This document shows positions 13,721 to 22,590 of a stretch of DNA of 64,000 nt, in pieces. A program made the position numbers and the translations under genes. The notes beneath the pieces were generated by a model, which saw nothing but the letters and a program-made list of their open reading frames with translations, did no database searches and had not been told where the DNA came from. The stretch covers positions 2,356,001 through 2,420,000 of the forward strand of contig NZ_JACHNE010000001.1 of the NCBI RefSeq assembly GCF_014205255.1, read 5' to 3'. The stretch's first letter is position 1. Each line of letters opens with the position of its first letter. Origin of the DNA: Streptomyces caelestis (lineage in GTDB: Bacteria; Actinomycetota; Actinomycetes; Streptomycetales; Streptomycetaceae).

Positions 13721-14952
13721 CGCCGCTCCGCCTTCCCCCGTACGTTCGTCACGTCCTTCGGTACCTTCAACTCGACCTCCGTGCCCTGGCCCGGCACCGA
13801 GATCAGCTCCGCGCTGCCGCCGAGGTCACGCAGCCGGCCGCGGATCGACAGGGCGACGCCGAGCCGCCCCTCGCCCTCGGCCTGGTCGAGCCGCCCCTCC
13901 GGGATGCCGGGTCCGTCGTCCCGCACGGTGACGATCACCTCGTCCGGCTCGTCCTCGACGAGGATCCACGCGCGCGCCTGCTCCCCGGCGTGCTTGCGGA
14001 CGTTGTCCAGCGCCGCCCCGACGGCCGCGGCCACCTCCCGGGCGGCGACCGGCGCCAGCGGCACCGGCGCGCCGGGCTCGGCGAGGCTGACCCTGGCGCC
14101 GGCGTACGGCGCGAGCAGGGCGCGCAGGTCGACGGGGCCGCTCTCCTCCGGCTGCTCGTCGACGGCCCGGACGACGGCTCCCTCGGCGGCGTCCTCCGAG
14201 ACCCGGGAGACGGGCACCAGTCCCCCGGAGACCAGGGTGCGCAGCGCCACCTCCTGCTCACCGGCCATCCGGCCCAGCTCGGCCGCCTCGCCGCCGATCA
14301 CCGCGCCGCGCCGCTGTACCATCGCCAGCACCTGGAGCACGCTGTCGTGGATGTCCCGGGCGAGGCGCTCCCGCTCGCGTGTGGCGGCCTCGATCTCCAG
14401 GGCGCGGGCGAGGGTGCGCTCGGAGGCGCGGGCGACCTCGACGACGTAGCCGATGGCGATGGAGGCGATGCAGACCAGGATGACGTTGTGGACGGTGTCA
14501 CGGGCCGGGCTGCCGCGCTCGATCAGATTGGCGACGGCCACCAGGCCGGAGGCGAGGGCCGCCCAGCGCCAGCCGCCCTTGACGGCGAAGGCGAGGACGG
14601 CACCGGCGGTCCATATCGACGGCAGGGTCGGGCCACCCGCATGGATCCGCTCGGGCGCGTCGGCGACGGGCGTGAGCAGGATGCCGGCGACGGCGATGGT
14701 GAGGTCGGCGGCGAGGAACCGCTTGGTGCAGCGGGCGGCGTTCGCGACGCGGGGCAGGGTGGCCAGGGTCCACCCGCTCAGCACGGCGTAGTAGGCGACG
14801 GCGACCCAGGGCCGGGTGAACTCCTCGTAGGCGGTGGTGAACAGGCCGATCGCGTACAGCATCGTGAGCACCCGGTAGGCGGTCAGCGCTCGCCACAGCG
14901 GCTGCTCGACCGACATCCTCATGACTCGCTCGCGCTCGGCCATCTCCCCCAT
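13717..14952 (-). CDS. macS: NarL-type sensor histidine kinase (MacS-like)
   Basis: A 411-aa sensor kinase. The N-terminal part (about residues 20-170) is a block of hydrophobic helices with short loops and no obvious extracellular sensor domain. It is followed by a HisKA_3 dimerisation segment with RLARDIHDSVLQVLA carrying the phospho-accepting His, then an ATPase domain with NVRKHAGEQ (N box) and VRDDGPGIPEG (G1 box). The signal is probably sensed within the membrane. The stop overlaps the regulator start by four bases. Two internal ATG codons within the first 15 residues are alternative starts. Confidence 0.88.
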   Translation of the reverse strand: MGEMAERERVMRMSVEQPLWRALTAYRVLTMLYAIGLFTTAYEEFTRPWVAVAYYAVLSGWTLATLPRVANAARCTKRFLAADLTIAVAGILLTPVADAPERIHAGGPTLPSIWTAGAVLAFAVKGGWRWAALASGLVAVANLIERGSPARDTVHNVILVCIASIAIGYVVEVARASERTLARALEIEAATRERERLARDIHDSVLQVLAMVQRRGAVIGGEAAELGRMAGEQEVALRTLVSGGLVPVSRVSEDAAEGAVVRAVDEQPEESGPVDLRALLAPYAGARVSLAEPGAPVPLAPVAAREVAAAVGAALDNVRKHAGEQARAWILVEDEPDEVIVTVRDDGPGIPEGRLDQAEGEGRLGVALSIRGRLRDLGGSAELISVPGQGTEVELKVPKDVTNVRGKAERR

Positions 14953-14971
14953 CCCCCTGACGAGCCCCCGA

Positions 14972-15772
14972 CTAGGGCTCGGTCCGCCTCTGCTCCGGCT
15001 TTTCCTGCTCCGCCTTCTCCGCCTGTTCCTTCTCCGCCCGCGCGAGTGCGGCCCTCGCCGCCTTCTCGGCTTCCTTCTCCGCCTTGGCCGCCTCCGTGAG
15101 CTGCCGCTTCATGGCCGTCGCGTACATGTCGACGTACTCCTGGCCGGAGAGCTTCATGATCTCGTACATGACCTCGTCGGTCACCGCGCGCAGCACGAAC
15201 CGGTCGTGCTCCATGCCCTGGTAGCGGCTGAAGTCCAGGGGCTTGCCGATCCGGATGCCGGGACGCATCAGCTTCGGCATGACCTTCCCGGGCGGCTGGA
15301 TCTTCTCCGTGTCGATCATGGCGACGGGGATGACGGGCGCGCCGGTCGCGAGCGCCACGCGCGCGAGGCCGCCCGGCTTGCCGCGGTAGAGCCGCCCGTC
15401 GGGCGAGCGCGTCCCCTCCGGGTAGATACCGAACAGCTCGCCGCGCTCCAGCACATCGATGCCGCTCCTGATGGCGGCCTCACCCGCGCCGCGCGCACCG
15501 GAGCGGTCCACCGGAAGCTGGCCGACTCCCTTGAAGAAGGCGGCCGTCAGCCGGCCCTTCACACCGGGCGTGGTGAAGTACTCGGCCTTCGCGATGAACG
15601 TGACCTTGCGGTCCAGGACCGCGGGCAGGAAGAACGAGTCCGAGAAGGAGAGGTGGTTGCTCGCCAGGATCGCCGGGCCCTCGGAGGGAATGTTCTCCAG
15701 GCCTTCCACCCAGGGCCTGAAGGCGACCTTCAGCGGTCCCCCAACAGCGACCTTCATCGCGCCGTACAACAA
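14972..15772 (-). CDS. 1-acyl-sn-glycerol-3-phosphate acyltransferase (PlsC family)
   Basis: A 266-aa acyltransferase with the catalytic His40-x4-Asp45 in NHLSFSD and the phosphate-binding motif around Glu119 in YPEGTRSPDG. It probably adds the second acyl chain during phosphatidic acid synthesis or acylates a related lipid. The C-terminus is a long charged, lysine/glutamate/alanine-rich tail (from about residue 235) that looks helical and disordered. The start is TTG at 15772, decided by an AGGAGG (15780-15785) seven bases upstream; an ATG five codons later is less well placed. Confidence 0.9.
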   Translation of the reverse strand: MLYGAMKVAVGGPLKVAFRPWVEGLENIPSEGPAILASNHLSFSDSFFLPAVLDRKVTFIAKAEYFTTPGVKGRLTAAFFKGVGQLPVDRSGARGAGEAAIRSGIDVLERGELFGIYPEGTRSPDGRLYRGKPGGLARVALATGAPVIPVAMIDTEKIQPPGKVMPKLMRPGIRIGKPLDFSRYQGMEHDRFVLRAVTDEVMYEIMKLSGQEYVDMYATAMKRQLTEAAKAEKEAEKAARAALARAEKEQAEKAEQEKPEQRRTEP

Positions 15773-15959
15773 CCGAGTGCCTCCTGTGTGTGTCGATCAG
15801 ACCTTAACCCGGCGCGCTGTCAAAGGCGCCGACGGCCCTGGTCGGTGTCAGTGCCGTCGCGTACGGTGAAGGTCCCGCGAACGCCGTGCGATCCCTGCCA
15901 TGACGTTCCGTGACCATCCGTGATCGTGTCCGTCCCTTCTCACGACCAGGAGGCCGAAG

Positions 15960-16757
15960 GTGCCGGTCCTTGCCGGAGCCGAGCCGTTTCGCCACGAGGG
16001 CGGGGAGATCGCCGTGCTCCTCTGCCACGGCTTCACCGGTTCACCGCAGTCGCTGCGCCCCTGGGCGGAGCATCTCGCCGCACAGGGCCTGACCGTCTCG
16101 CTGCCGCTGCTGCCCGGGCACGGCACACGGTGGGAGGACCTGCGGATCACCGGCTGGCCGGACTGGTACGCGGAGGTGGACCGAGAGCTGCGCCTCCTGT
16201 GCGAGCGCCGCGCGCAGGTCTTCGTGGCCGGGCTGTCCATGGGGGGCGCCCTGGCCCTGCGGCTCGCCGCGAGGCACGGCGACGCCGTCTCCGGTGTGGT
16301 GGTCGTCAACCCGGCGAACAAGGTGCACGGCCTGGCCGCGCACGCCCTCCCGGTGATCCGCCACTTCGTCCCCGCGACGAAGGGCATCGCCAGCGACATC
16401 GCCAAGCCGGACAGCAGGGAGCTCGGCTACGACCGGGTGCCGCTGCACGCGGCGCACTCCCTGCGCCAGTTCTTCCAGGTCGTCGACCGCGAGCTGCCCC
16501 AGGTCACCCAGCCGGTGCTGCTGCTGCGCAGCCCGCAGGACCACGTGGTGCCGCCCGCCGACTCGGCCCGTATCCTCAGCCGCATCTCGTCGACCGACGT
16601 GAAAGAGGTCCTCCTGGAACAGAGCTACCACGTCGCCACGTTGGACCATGACGCGGACCGGATCTTCGAGGAGAGCACCTCGTTCATCGGCCGGCTCGCG
16701 TCCGGCCTCGGCAAGGAGCCCGGTCTCGGCAAGGAAGGGACGACCGCAGGTGGCTGA
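15960..16757 (+). CDS. Alpha/beta hydrolase, carboxylesterase/monoacylglycerol lipase-like
   Basis: A 265-aa serine hydrolase. HGFTGSP near residue 23 supplies the oxyanion region, Ser93 in GLSMGG is the nucleophile, the Asp of RSPQDHVVPP and the His of SYHVATLDHD complete the triad. The pattern resembles the Est30/monoglyceride lipase group acting on short-chain esters or monoacylglycerols. GTG start with AGGAGG (15948-15953) six bases upstream. The next gene starts inside its last codons, so the two are co-transcribed, and the acyltransferase gene is divergent. The natural substrate is unknown. Confidence 0.88.
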   Translation: MPVLAGAEPFRHEGGEIAVLLCHGFTGSPQSLRPWAEHLAAQGLTVSLPLLPGHGTRWEDLRITGWPDWYAEVDRELRLLCERRAQVFVAGLSMGGALALRLAARHGDAVSGVVVVNPANKVHGLAAHALPVIRHFVPATKGIASDIAKPDSRELGYDRVPLHAAHSLRQFFQVVDRELPQVTQPVLLLRSPQDHVVPPADSARILSRISSTDVKEVLLEQSYHVATLDHDADRIFEESTSFIGRLASGLGKEPGLGKEGTTAGG

Positions 16758-17448
16758 GCACGACTCCGACCGCGAGGGCCGCGAGCCGGACGAGCAGGGC
16801 GTCCCGTTCGACGAGGCGGCCGCCTGGGCGGCGATCGTCGCCGGATACGGCGAGGAGCCGCCGGACCCGCCGGGCGCCAAGCCGTTCAAGTCGGTCGAGG
16901 ACCTGGCACTGCTGGAATCTCCGACCAACGACGACCGGGTGAACACGGCCGGGGACGCCGCGAAGCCCGCTGAGCCGAAGTCCGCTGCCGAGCCGAAGCC
17001 TGCTGCCGAGCCGAAGCCTGCTGCCGGGCCGAAGCCCGCTGAGCGTGAGGCTCCGGAGGCCAAGGGGTCCGGGCCCGGGTCCGCGTCCGGTGACAAGCCG
17101 GCCAAGCCTCTGGGTGGCTCCGTCTCCTTCGCGCCCGGCGTCGGCCCGCGCGACTACACCGCGCCGGAGCCCACCGAGGACGACTTCGACGAGGACGACG
17201 AGGGCCACTTCGTGCCCCCGGAGCCGCCCCCGCTGCCGTCCGCCGACGCCACCGCCAAGTTCGCCTGGCTGGGCGTGCTCGGCGGGCCGCTGATACTGCT
17301 GCTGGCCGTGCTGCTCGGCTGGGAGATGACGTGGTGGCTGGCCACGCTGGGGATCGGCGGGTTCCTCGGCGGGTTCGCGACGCTGGTGATGCGGATGCGG
17401 ACGGACGACGAGGACGACGACGACCCGGGGCGGGGTGCGGTCGTCTAG
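16750..17448 (+). CDS. Conserved Streptomyces membrane protein with acidic and repeat-rich cytoplasmic part
   Basis: A 232-aa protein of unknown function. About 170 residues of polar, acidic sequence include a degenerate PAAEPK repeat (about residues 77-97) and acidic runs before two transmembrane helices near residues 175-220, followed by an acidic tail. The GTG at 16750 overlaps the hydrolase stop by eight bases and follows AAGGAAGGGA; it is chosen because the frame upstream is the hydrolase gene read out of frame. Its stop overlaps the convergent endonuclease-like gene by four bases. Confidence 0.75.
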   Translation: MAEHDSDREGREPDEQGVPFDEAAAWAAIVAGYGEEPPDPPGAKPFKSVEDLALLESPTNDDRVNTAGDAAKPAEPKSAAEPKPAAEPKPAAGPKPAEREAPEAKGSGPGSASGDKPAKPLGGSVSFAPGVGPRDYTAPEPTEDDFDEDDEGHFVPPEPPPLPSADATAKFAWLGVLGGPLILLLAVLLGWEMTWWLATLGIGGFLGGFATLVMRMRTDDEDDDDPGRGAVV

Positions 17449-18191
17449 GAAGCCGGCACTCTGAGGGCGGCCAGGACCGGGAGGTGGTCCGTGGCCGCCC
17501 TCAGGTCCGCGTCGGTCACCCCGGGGTGGCCGGCCGGCACTCCGCAGCCCAGCACCTCGATGCCCTCGGTCGCGAAGACCGCGTCGATGCGCTGGTAGGG
17601 GTCGGCGGGGGTCCAGGTGTGCTCGCCGCCCCAGGGCGCGGTCGCGCGGCAGTCCCGCAGGGCGTCGGCGAGGCGGCGGAAGGCGGGCCCCTCCGGGCGT
17701 TCGTTCAGGTCGCCGCCCGCGATCGCGTGCTCCACGCCCATTCCGGCCAGCCGGTCCAGGAGCAGGCCGGCCTGGTCGTAGCGCTCGTCCTTCTGGAGCG
17801 ACAGGTGACAGCTCAGGACCCCGAGACGCGTGCCGGCGAAGCGGACGACCGCCGTGGCGAAGCCGCGGCGGTGCAGGCCGGGGGTGCGGGGCAGGAGGAC
17901 GTCCTCCGTGCGCTCGATACTCGCCCGGAGCGAGCAGAGGATCGCCGGGCCTGTGGTGGTGGCGCCCCCGGTGACGACGACCAGACCGGAGGCGAGGGCG
18001 AGGCGGGCGAGTTTCTTGCGCCAGCGGAAGAAGCGGGGGGCTTCTTGGACGAGGACCAGGTCGGGAGCGCAGGCGCGGATGACGCGCGCCAGGGCGTCGG
18101 TGTCGTCCCGCATCGAGCGGATGTTGTAGCTGAGGACCCTGATGACCGCGGAACCATCGGGTTCTGTACGGGAGTTGGGGAGCAGCGACAT
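17445..18191 (-). CDS. Endonuclease/exonuclease/phosphatase (EEP) superfamily protein
   Basis: A 248-aa metal-dependent phosphodiesterase-fold protein. The DNase I-like motifs are all visible: SYNIRSM, LVQEAP (metal-binding Glu), GGDLNERP (Asp/Asn), QRIDAVF and TDHLPV with the catalytic Asp-His pair. No signal peptide or membrane anchor is seen, so it is probably cytoplasmic. Members act on DNA, RNA, inositol phosphates or sphingomyelin, and the sequence alone does not choose among them. It is convergent with the membrane protein gene, with a four-base stop overlap. Confidence 0.85.
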   Translation of the reverse strand: MSLLPNSRTEPDGSAVIRVLSYNIRSMRDDTDALARVIRACAPDLVLVQEAPRFFRWRKKLARLALASGLVVVTGGATTTGPAILCSLRASIERTEDVLLPRTPGLHRRGFATAVVRFAGTRLGVLSCHLSLQKDERYDQAGLLLDRLAGMGVEHAIAGGDLNERPEGPAFRRLADALRDCRATAPWGGEHTWTPADPYQRIDAVFATEGIEVLGCGVPAGHPGVTDADLRAATDHLPVLAALRVPAS

Positions 18192-18240
18192 GTGATCAAT
18201 CTACGCCCAGGAGATCGGGGCGCGAGGACTGTGCGCGCGT

Positions 18241-18285
18241 ACCGGTTGTTCGTGGCTTGCGCGCAGTTCCCCGCGCCCCTTGGGG
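18241..18285 (+). repeat. Dispersed intergenic repeat, short family, copy 1
   Basis: Contains the shared core GCAGTTCCCCGCGCCCCT preceded by TTGTTCGTGGCTTGCGC. It lies just downstream of glkA. Other copies are at 26395, 50291 and 56534 (inverted). Confidence 0.85.
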
Positions 18286-18302
18286 CACGCCCCCGAAGGC
18301 GT

Positions 18303-19256
18303 TTACATGATCGGGTCGGGTTCCCTCGCCAGGTCCGCCGCTCCCACCAGGCCCGCCTTGTTGCCCAGCTCCGCTGCTCTGACCTCGGCCACCGGGCGCC
18401 AGTTACCGCCGACCAGCCAGCGCTTGTAGGACTTGCGGATCGGGCCCAGGACCAGTTCGCCCTCGTCGGAGAGGCCGCCGCCGACGATGAAGGCGGAGGG
18501 GTCGAAGAGGGAGGCGAGGTCGGCGAGGCCCGCGCCGACCCAGCGGGCCAGTTCGCGGTAGGAGTCGACGGCCACGCGGTCGCCCTGGCGGGCGGCCATG
18601 GAGATGTGCTTGCCCTCGATGCCGTCGGGCGTGCCGTTGCCGAGGCCGAGGAGGATCTCGGCGTTCTCCGGGGTGGCGTTGGCGCGCTGCTTGGCGTACC
18701 TCACCAGCGCCCGCCCCGACGCGTACTGCTCCCAGCAGCCCTGCGAGCCGCAGCCGCACAGCAGGCCGTCCGGCACCATGCGGATGTGGCCGAACTCGGC
18801 GGCCACGCCGAAGTGCCCCCGGCGCAGCTTGTTGCCGATGATGATGCCGCCGCCGAGACCGGTGCCGAGCGTGATGCAGATGACGTTGCGGTGGCCCTTG
18901 CCGGCGCCGAACTTGTACTCGCCCCACGCCGCGGCGTTCGCGTCGTTCTCGACGACCACCGGGAGGTCCACACGGGCCTCGACCTTCTCCTTGAGCGGCT
19001 CGTTGCGCCAGTGGATGTTGGGCGCGAAGTAGACCTCGGAGCGCTGCCGGTTCACATAACCGGCCGCGCCGATGCCCACGCCGACGATGTCGTGCCCGAC
19101 GCGTGCGCCTTCCACCGCCGATGCGATGGCGTCCACGATGCCCTCAGGCGTGCCCGGGGTCGGCACCTTGAAGGTCGAGAGGATGTTGCCTTCCTCATCG
19201 ACCACGCCGGCCGCGATCTTCGTGCCGCCGATGTCGACGCCGATGGTGAGTCCCAT
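18303..19256 (-). CDS. glkA: Glucokinase, ROK family
   Basis: A 317-aa ATP-dependent glucose kinase. Seen: the ATP-binding DIGGTK (residues 8-13), ENDANAAAWGE with the catalytic Asp, TLGTGLGGG, and the ROK zinc motif CGCGSQGCWEQYASG preceded by the histidine of EFGHIRM. It supplies glucose 6-phosphate; in S. coelicolor GlkA is also needed for carbon catabolite repression, a role reasonably expected here. Length and start match the family. An intergenic repeat lies at its 3' end. Confidence 0.96.
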   Translation of the reverse strand: MGLTIGVDIGGTKIAAGVVDEEGNILSTFKVPTPGTPEGIVDAIASAVEGARVGHDIVGVGIGAAGYVNRQRSEVYFAPNIHWRNEPLKEKVEARVDLPVVVENDANAAAWGEYKFGAGKGHRNVICITLGTGLGGGIIIGNKLRRGHFGVAAEFGHIRMVPDGLLCGCGSQGCWEQYASGRALVRYAKQRANATPENAEILLGLGNGTPDGIEGKHISMAARQGDRVAVDSYRELARWVGAGLADLASLFDPSAFIVGGGLSDEGELVLGPIRKSYKRWLVGGNWRPVAEVRAAELGNKAGLVGAADLAREPDPIM

Positions 19257-19388
19257 GAATCCCTCAGTTTCGGTCGAGCCCCGCTACGGCCAACGGTACC
19301 CGAGGCAGGCCGTCGGGTTCGCTGTCGTCCGCACGCTGGGCAGGGCCGGCGGCGGCACGCCGGTCGCGGCTCGTCCGAGGGCGGGGGC

Positions 19389-19889
19389 TCAGTCCAGGTC
19401 GATGCGCTCCCCGGGGCCGGCGTCGTCGCCCCGGTCGTGGCGTTCGTCCAGGTCACGCGGGTCGATCCGGTCGTCGCGGCCGGTCCAGCGCCGTTCCTGG
19501 GCCTCGACGGCGGAGCGGTAGGCGGCGAGCAGTTCGTTCCCGGCGGCGGCCAGGTGGTCGAAGACGTCCGGGTTGCGTTCGATGACGGGTTCCACGGCGG
19601 CCTTGGCCTGCTGGACGACCTGGCGGACGACCTGCTCGGCGGCGGGCCCGGCGACCGCGCCGAGCAGCGGGGACTGGATCCCCGACAGCTTGTCCGCGAC
19701 GACGTCCACGAGCTTCTTCAGTTCCTCGGCCGCGGAGCCCTGGGGCGGGCCGTACTGGGCGCGGCGCCGGGCCTTCTCCGCCTCGAGGTCCTCGGCGCAC
19801 GCGGTCGCCCAGGCGTCGGCGTCGGTGGCCCGTGCCTCGTCCGCGGCCTCTTCACGGGCGGCGTCGGACGGGGGGAGCTCTTCGCTCAT
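19389..19889 (-). CDS. DUF5304-like conserved protein
   Basis: A 166-aa acidic, alanine-rich protein without membrane segments or signal peptide. A central predicted amphipathic helical region (about residues 50-130) with repeated hydrophobic heptad-like spacing suggests a helical bundle. It resembles the Streptomyces DUF5304 family by position and composition. AGGAG lies eight bases before the ATG at 19889. It is 44 bases downstream of the ArsA-like gene on the same strand, so the two are probably co-transcribed. No function is known. Confidence 0.7.
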   Translation of the reverse strand: MSEELPPSDAAREEAADEARATDADAWATACAEDLEAEKARRRAQYGPPQGSAAEELKKLVDVVADKLSGIQSPLLGAVAGPAAEQVVRQVVQQAKAAVEPVIERNPDVFDHLAAAGNELLAAYRSAVEAQERRWTGRDDRIDPRDLDERHDRGDDAGPGERIDLD

Positions 19890-19933
19890 GACGGACTCCT
19901 GACTACGGTTCGTCCCTACGACGTTACCCCCTC

Positions 19934-21109
19934 TCACCGCGTCTGCGGCCACAGCTTCGGGTCGGGTGCGAAGCGGATGCGCAGCTCGCCCTCGCGCAGG
20001 GCGGCCCCGTCGACGGTGCAGCGGCGCAGCGCGGAGGGCAGCGGAACGACCCGGCGGAATCGCCCCGCCGTGACCACGAGTTCGTCGCCGCGCCGGACGA
20101 GGTCCAGCTCCTCGCGCAGGGCGCCGGGCAGCGGGATGTGCCAGACGAGCACGCCGTCCTCGCCGAGCCGGTCGGTCACCGGCCACTCGGCCGGTGGGAC
20201 GGCGGTGTCGGGGCCCGCGCCGGGCACGGCGAGGGCGGCCAGGTCGTCGGGGCCGACCGGGTCGCGTCCGAGGTGGGCGACGGTCCGGACGTCGTGCGAC
20301 TCCCGCCATTCGTCCAGTGTCTTGCGCTGCTGGGCGACCGGGCCGGCCAGCCAGGTGTCCGGGGACGCCTCGGGCAGGACGCGGTTGGCGACCACGAGGT
20401 CGGTGCGCAGGCCGCGCAGGGCGAGGCCGAGGCCGGCGGCGCGGAGGGCGTCGGCACCGGCCGGGCCGGGCTCGGCGACCAGCCGTACGACGGTGCCGCG
20501 GTCGGCGACGACCGCTTCGACGGCGGCCAGCTCCAGGTCCCAGCGGGCAGCCGTCTCGTACAGCCACTCGGCGGGCATCGGGACGCCGGCGAGCCGGCCC
20601 AGTACGGGCCGCAGGGCGCGGGCGGCCTGGCGTTCGGGCGGCAGCAGGCGGCGCAGGTAGCGGCGGAGTTCCTCGGGCAGGGCGAGGAGGGCGAGGGCCT
20701 GCGGGGCCGGTGGCAGGTCGACGACGAGCAGGTCGTACGACTCCGAAAGCGCGGCGTCCCGCAGGGCGCGCAGGAGCGCGAGTTCCTCGGCACCGGGCAG
20801 GGGGGTGAGTTCCTCCGGGTCGAGGCGGGAGGCGCCGAGGAGGTCCAGGGCGGAGGAGGCGCGGTCCTGGAGGGCGGTGAGGTCCTTCCGGAAGTCCTGG
20901 GCGGGGTCGGGACGCCAGGCCGTGAGACGGGGTGCGGCCTCGGTCGGCTCAGGTCCCGTGCGCGTCCCCAGGGCGGCACCGAGTGTGTCCGTACGGTCGG
21001 TGCCGAGGACGAGGGTGCGGGTGCCCTCCGCCGCCGCGGTCAGGGCGGTCGCGGCCGCGAGGGTGGTACGGCCGCTGCCGCCGGGGCCGGTGATCAGGAT
21101 GGTGCGCAT
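19934..21109 (-). CDS. ArsA-like ATPase-fold protein with C-terminal HSP20-like domain
   Basis: A 391-aa protein of the ArsA/GET3 P-loop family. The N-terminal loop reads GPGGSGRTT at about residues 8-16, where the family has GKGGVGKT: both the signature lysine and the Walker A lysine are replaced (by Pro and Arg). A Walker B-like LLVVDLPPAP follows. The last ~70 residues (from VLVWHIPLPG) form a small beta domain like the HSP20-like domain found in actinobacterial ArsA homologues. No ArsB or arsenic genes are nearby, so arsenite export is unlikely. It may bind nucleotide without normal hydrolysis, or act as a scaffold or chaperone with the SRPBCC gene upstream. Confidence 0.82.
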   Translation of the reverse strand: MRTILITGPGGSGRTTLAAATALTAAAEGTRTLVLGTDRTDTLGAALGTRTGPEPTEAAPRLTAWRPDPAQDFRKDLTALQDRASSALDLLGASRLDPEELTPLPGAEELALLRALRDAALSESYDLLVVDLPPAPQALALLALPEELRRYLRRLLPPERQAARALRPVLGRLAGVPMPAEWLYETAARWDLELAAVEAVVADRGTVVRLVAEPGPAGADALRAAGLGLALRGLRTDLVVANRVLPEASPDTWLAGPVAQQRKTLDEWRESHDVRTVAHLGRDPVGPDDLAALAVPGAGPDTAVPPAEWPVTDRLGEDGVLVWHIPLPGALREELDLVRRGDELVVTAGRFRRVVPLPSALRRCTVDGAALREGELRIRFAPDPKLWPQTR

Positions 21110-21132
21110 GGGGGTGAACGGTAACCCAGACG

Positions 21133-21215
21133 CCCCAAGGGGCGCGGGGCTGTGTGAACGTGCGGCTCCGCCGCGTGGGCGCGACCAGTCACAACGGGCC
21201 CGCACCCGGCACGGC
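21133..21215 (+). repeat. Dispersed intergenic repeat, long family, copy 1
   Basis: Carries AGGGGCGCGGGGCTG followed by a hairpin-forming GTGCGGCTCCGCCGCGT and GGGCGCGACCAG. An inverted, closely matching copy is at 55062-55138. It lies between the ArsA-like gene and the SRPBCC gene. Confidence 0.8.
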
Positions 21216-21240
21216 GCAGGCACCGCTACGGCGCCGACCC

Positions 21241-21681
21241 CTAAGTGCCCGATTCCACGCGCTTCTTCAGACCCGCCAGCGCCCTGTCGATGATGACCTT
21301 CTCCGCCTTGCGCTTGATCATGCCGAGCATCGGGATCTTGACGTCCACGGTCAGCGCGTACGTGACCTCCGTGCCGTCCGAGCCCGCCGGCTTCAGGATG
21401 TACGTGCCGTCCAGGGAGCGGAGCATCTGGGACTTCACCAGCGTCCAGGACACCTCGTTCCCGCCGGTCCACGTGTACGCGAGGACCTGGTCGTCCTTGA
21501 TCGCACCCGCGTCCATGACGAGCCGGACCTGTTCGGCGCGACCCTGCTCGTCGGTCTTGAGCACCTCGGCCTCCTTCACCTCGCCGGTCCAGTCCGGGTA
21601 GCGGGCGAAATCGGAGATGACCGCCATGACGTCGGCCGGGGCCGCCTCGATGGTGATGCTCGAGCTGGTGTGTTCCGCCAT
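21241..21681 (-). CDS. SRPBCC (START/Bet v1-like) family protein
   Basis: A 146-aa single-domain protein with the helix-grip fold pattern of the polyketide cyclase/dehydrase and lipid-transport superfamily: an N-terminal strand SSITIEAAPADV, helix DFARYPDWTGEV, a long antiparallel sheet region, and a C-terminal amphipathic helix ending KKRVESGT. It probably binds a hydrophobic ligand in the central cavity. The ATG at 21681 is preferred because GGAGGAG lies eight bases before it. It is transcribed toward the ArsA-like gene, with a dispersed repeat between them. Confidence 0.82.
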   Translation of the reverse strand: MAEHTSSSITIEAAPADVMAVISDFARYPDWTGEVKEAEVLKTDEQGRAEQVRLVMDAGAIKDDQVLAYTWTGGNEVSWTLVKSQMLRSLDGTYILKPAGSDGTEVTYALTVDVKIPMLGMIKRKAEKVIIDRALAGLKKRVESGT

Positions 21682-21792
21682 CTCCGTGGCTCCTCCAGGT
21701 GCGGGCCGGTATGAGGTCGTCGTGCGCAAGCGTGTGTCGCGTGAAGGCTACCGCGCACGGGACCCGCCGATCTCACCCGACCTGGGACGTCC

Positions 21793-22590
21793 TCACCATT
21801 CCAGCGCCCACGGCGTCCCGGTCCCCGCGAAGTGCCCCACGTTCACACACTCGGTTGCCCCGATCCGCATCCGCCGCACCAGCGGCTGGTGCACGTGTCC
21901 GAAGAGGGAGTAGCGGGGGCGGGTGCGGCGGATGGCGTCCAGCAGGGCCCGGCTGCCGCGCTCGAAGCGGCGCGCGACGGTGTCGTAGACCAGTTCGGGA
22001 ACCTCGGGCGGGATGTGCGTGCACAGCACGTCGACCTCGCCGACGGCCTCTATCTTCGCCGCGTACTCCTCGTCGCTGATCTCGTACGGCGTCCGCATCG
22101 GGGTGCGCAGGCCGCCTCCGACGAAGCCGAAGACCCAGCCGCCTATCTCGACGCGCTCGCCGTCGAGAACGGTCGTGCCGGGACCGGCGTACTCCCGCCA
22201 CAGGGGCGGCATGTCGACATTGCCGTAGGTGGCGTACGTCGGGGTGGGGAACGCGGCGAACATCTCGGCGTACTGCTTGCGCACGGCCTTCTCGATCACC
22301 GAGGCCCGGTCCGCGCCGACGCCGGCCCACAGCCCGGCCCCGAACTCCCGCGCCTCCCGGAAGCGGCGGGCGGTGCGCAGTGCGACGATGCGGTCGGCGT
22401 TCTCGACGCCGAACAGGTCGGGGAAGATGCCGCGCGAGTGGTCGGCGTAGTCGAGGAAGAGGACGAGGTCGCCCAGGCAGATCAGGGCGTCGGCGCCGTC
22501 GCCGGCCCTCGCCAGGTCACGGGCGTTGCCGTGCACGTCGCTGACCACGTGCACACGCGTCCTGTGCTTTCCGGCTGGTGTGGGTGCCAT
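21793..22590 (-). CDS. Metallophosphoesterase
   Basis: A 265-aa calcineurin-like phosphoesterase. The dinuclear metal-site motifs are in order: SDVHGN, ICLGDLV, TYGNVDMP, CTHIPPE and FGHVHQP. It is cytoplasmic by sequence. The family includes YfcE-type phosphodiesterases and nucleotide phosphatases; the substrate is not evident. The ATG at 22590 is favoured over a TTG three codons upstream. It is divergent from the acyl-CoA ligase gene. Confidence 0.87.
   Translation of the reverse strand: MAPTPAGKHRTRVHVVSDVHGNARDLARAGDGADALICLGDLVLFLDYADHSRGIFPDLFGVENADRIVALRTARRFREAREFGAGLWAGVGADRASVIEKAVRKQYAEMFAAFPTPTYATYGNVDMPPLWREYAGPGTTVLDGERVEIGGWVFGFVGGGLRTPMRTPYEISDEEYAAKIEAVGEVDVLCTHIPPEVPELVYDTVARRFERGSRALLDAIRRTRPRYSLFGHVHQPLVRRMRIGATECVNVGHFAGTGTPWALEW

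Noticed and set aside
16970..17045. Tandem CCGAAGCCTGCTGCCGAG-type repeat as a CRISPR or regulatory array
   Set aside because: It is in frame inside the membrane protein gene, has no spacers, and encodes a PAAEPK low-complexity linker.
17331..20660. A very long open frame on the plus strand across glkA and its neighbours (over 1,100 codons)
   Set aside because: It is antisense to glkA, the EEP gene, the DUF5304-like gene and part of the ArsA-like gene, all with clear family motifs. High GC content removes stop codons from shadow frames.
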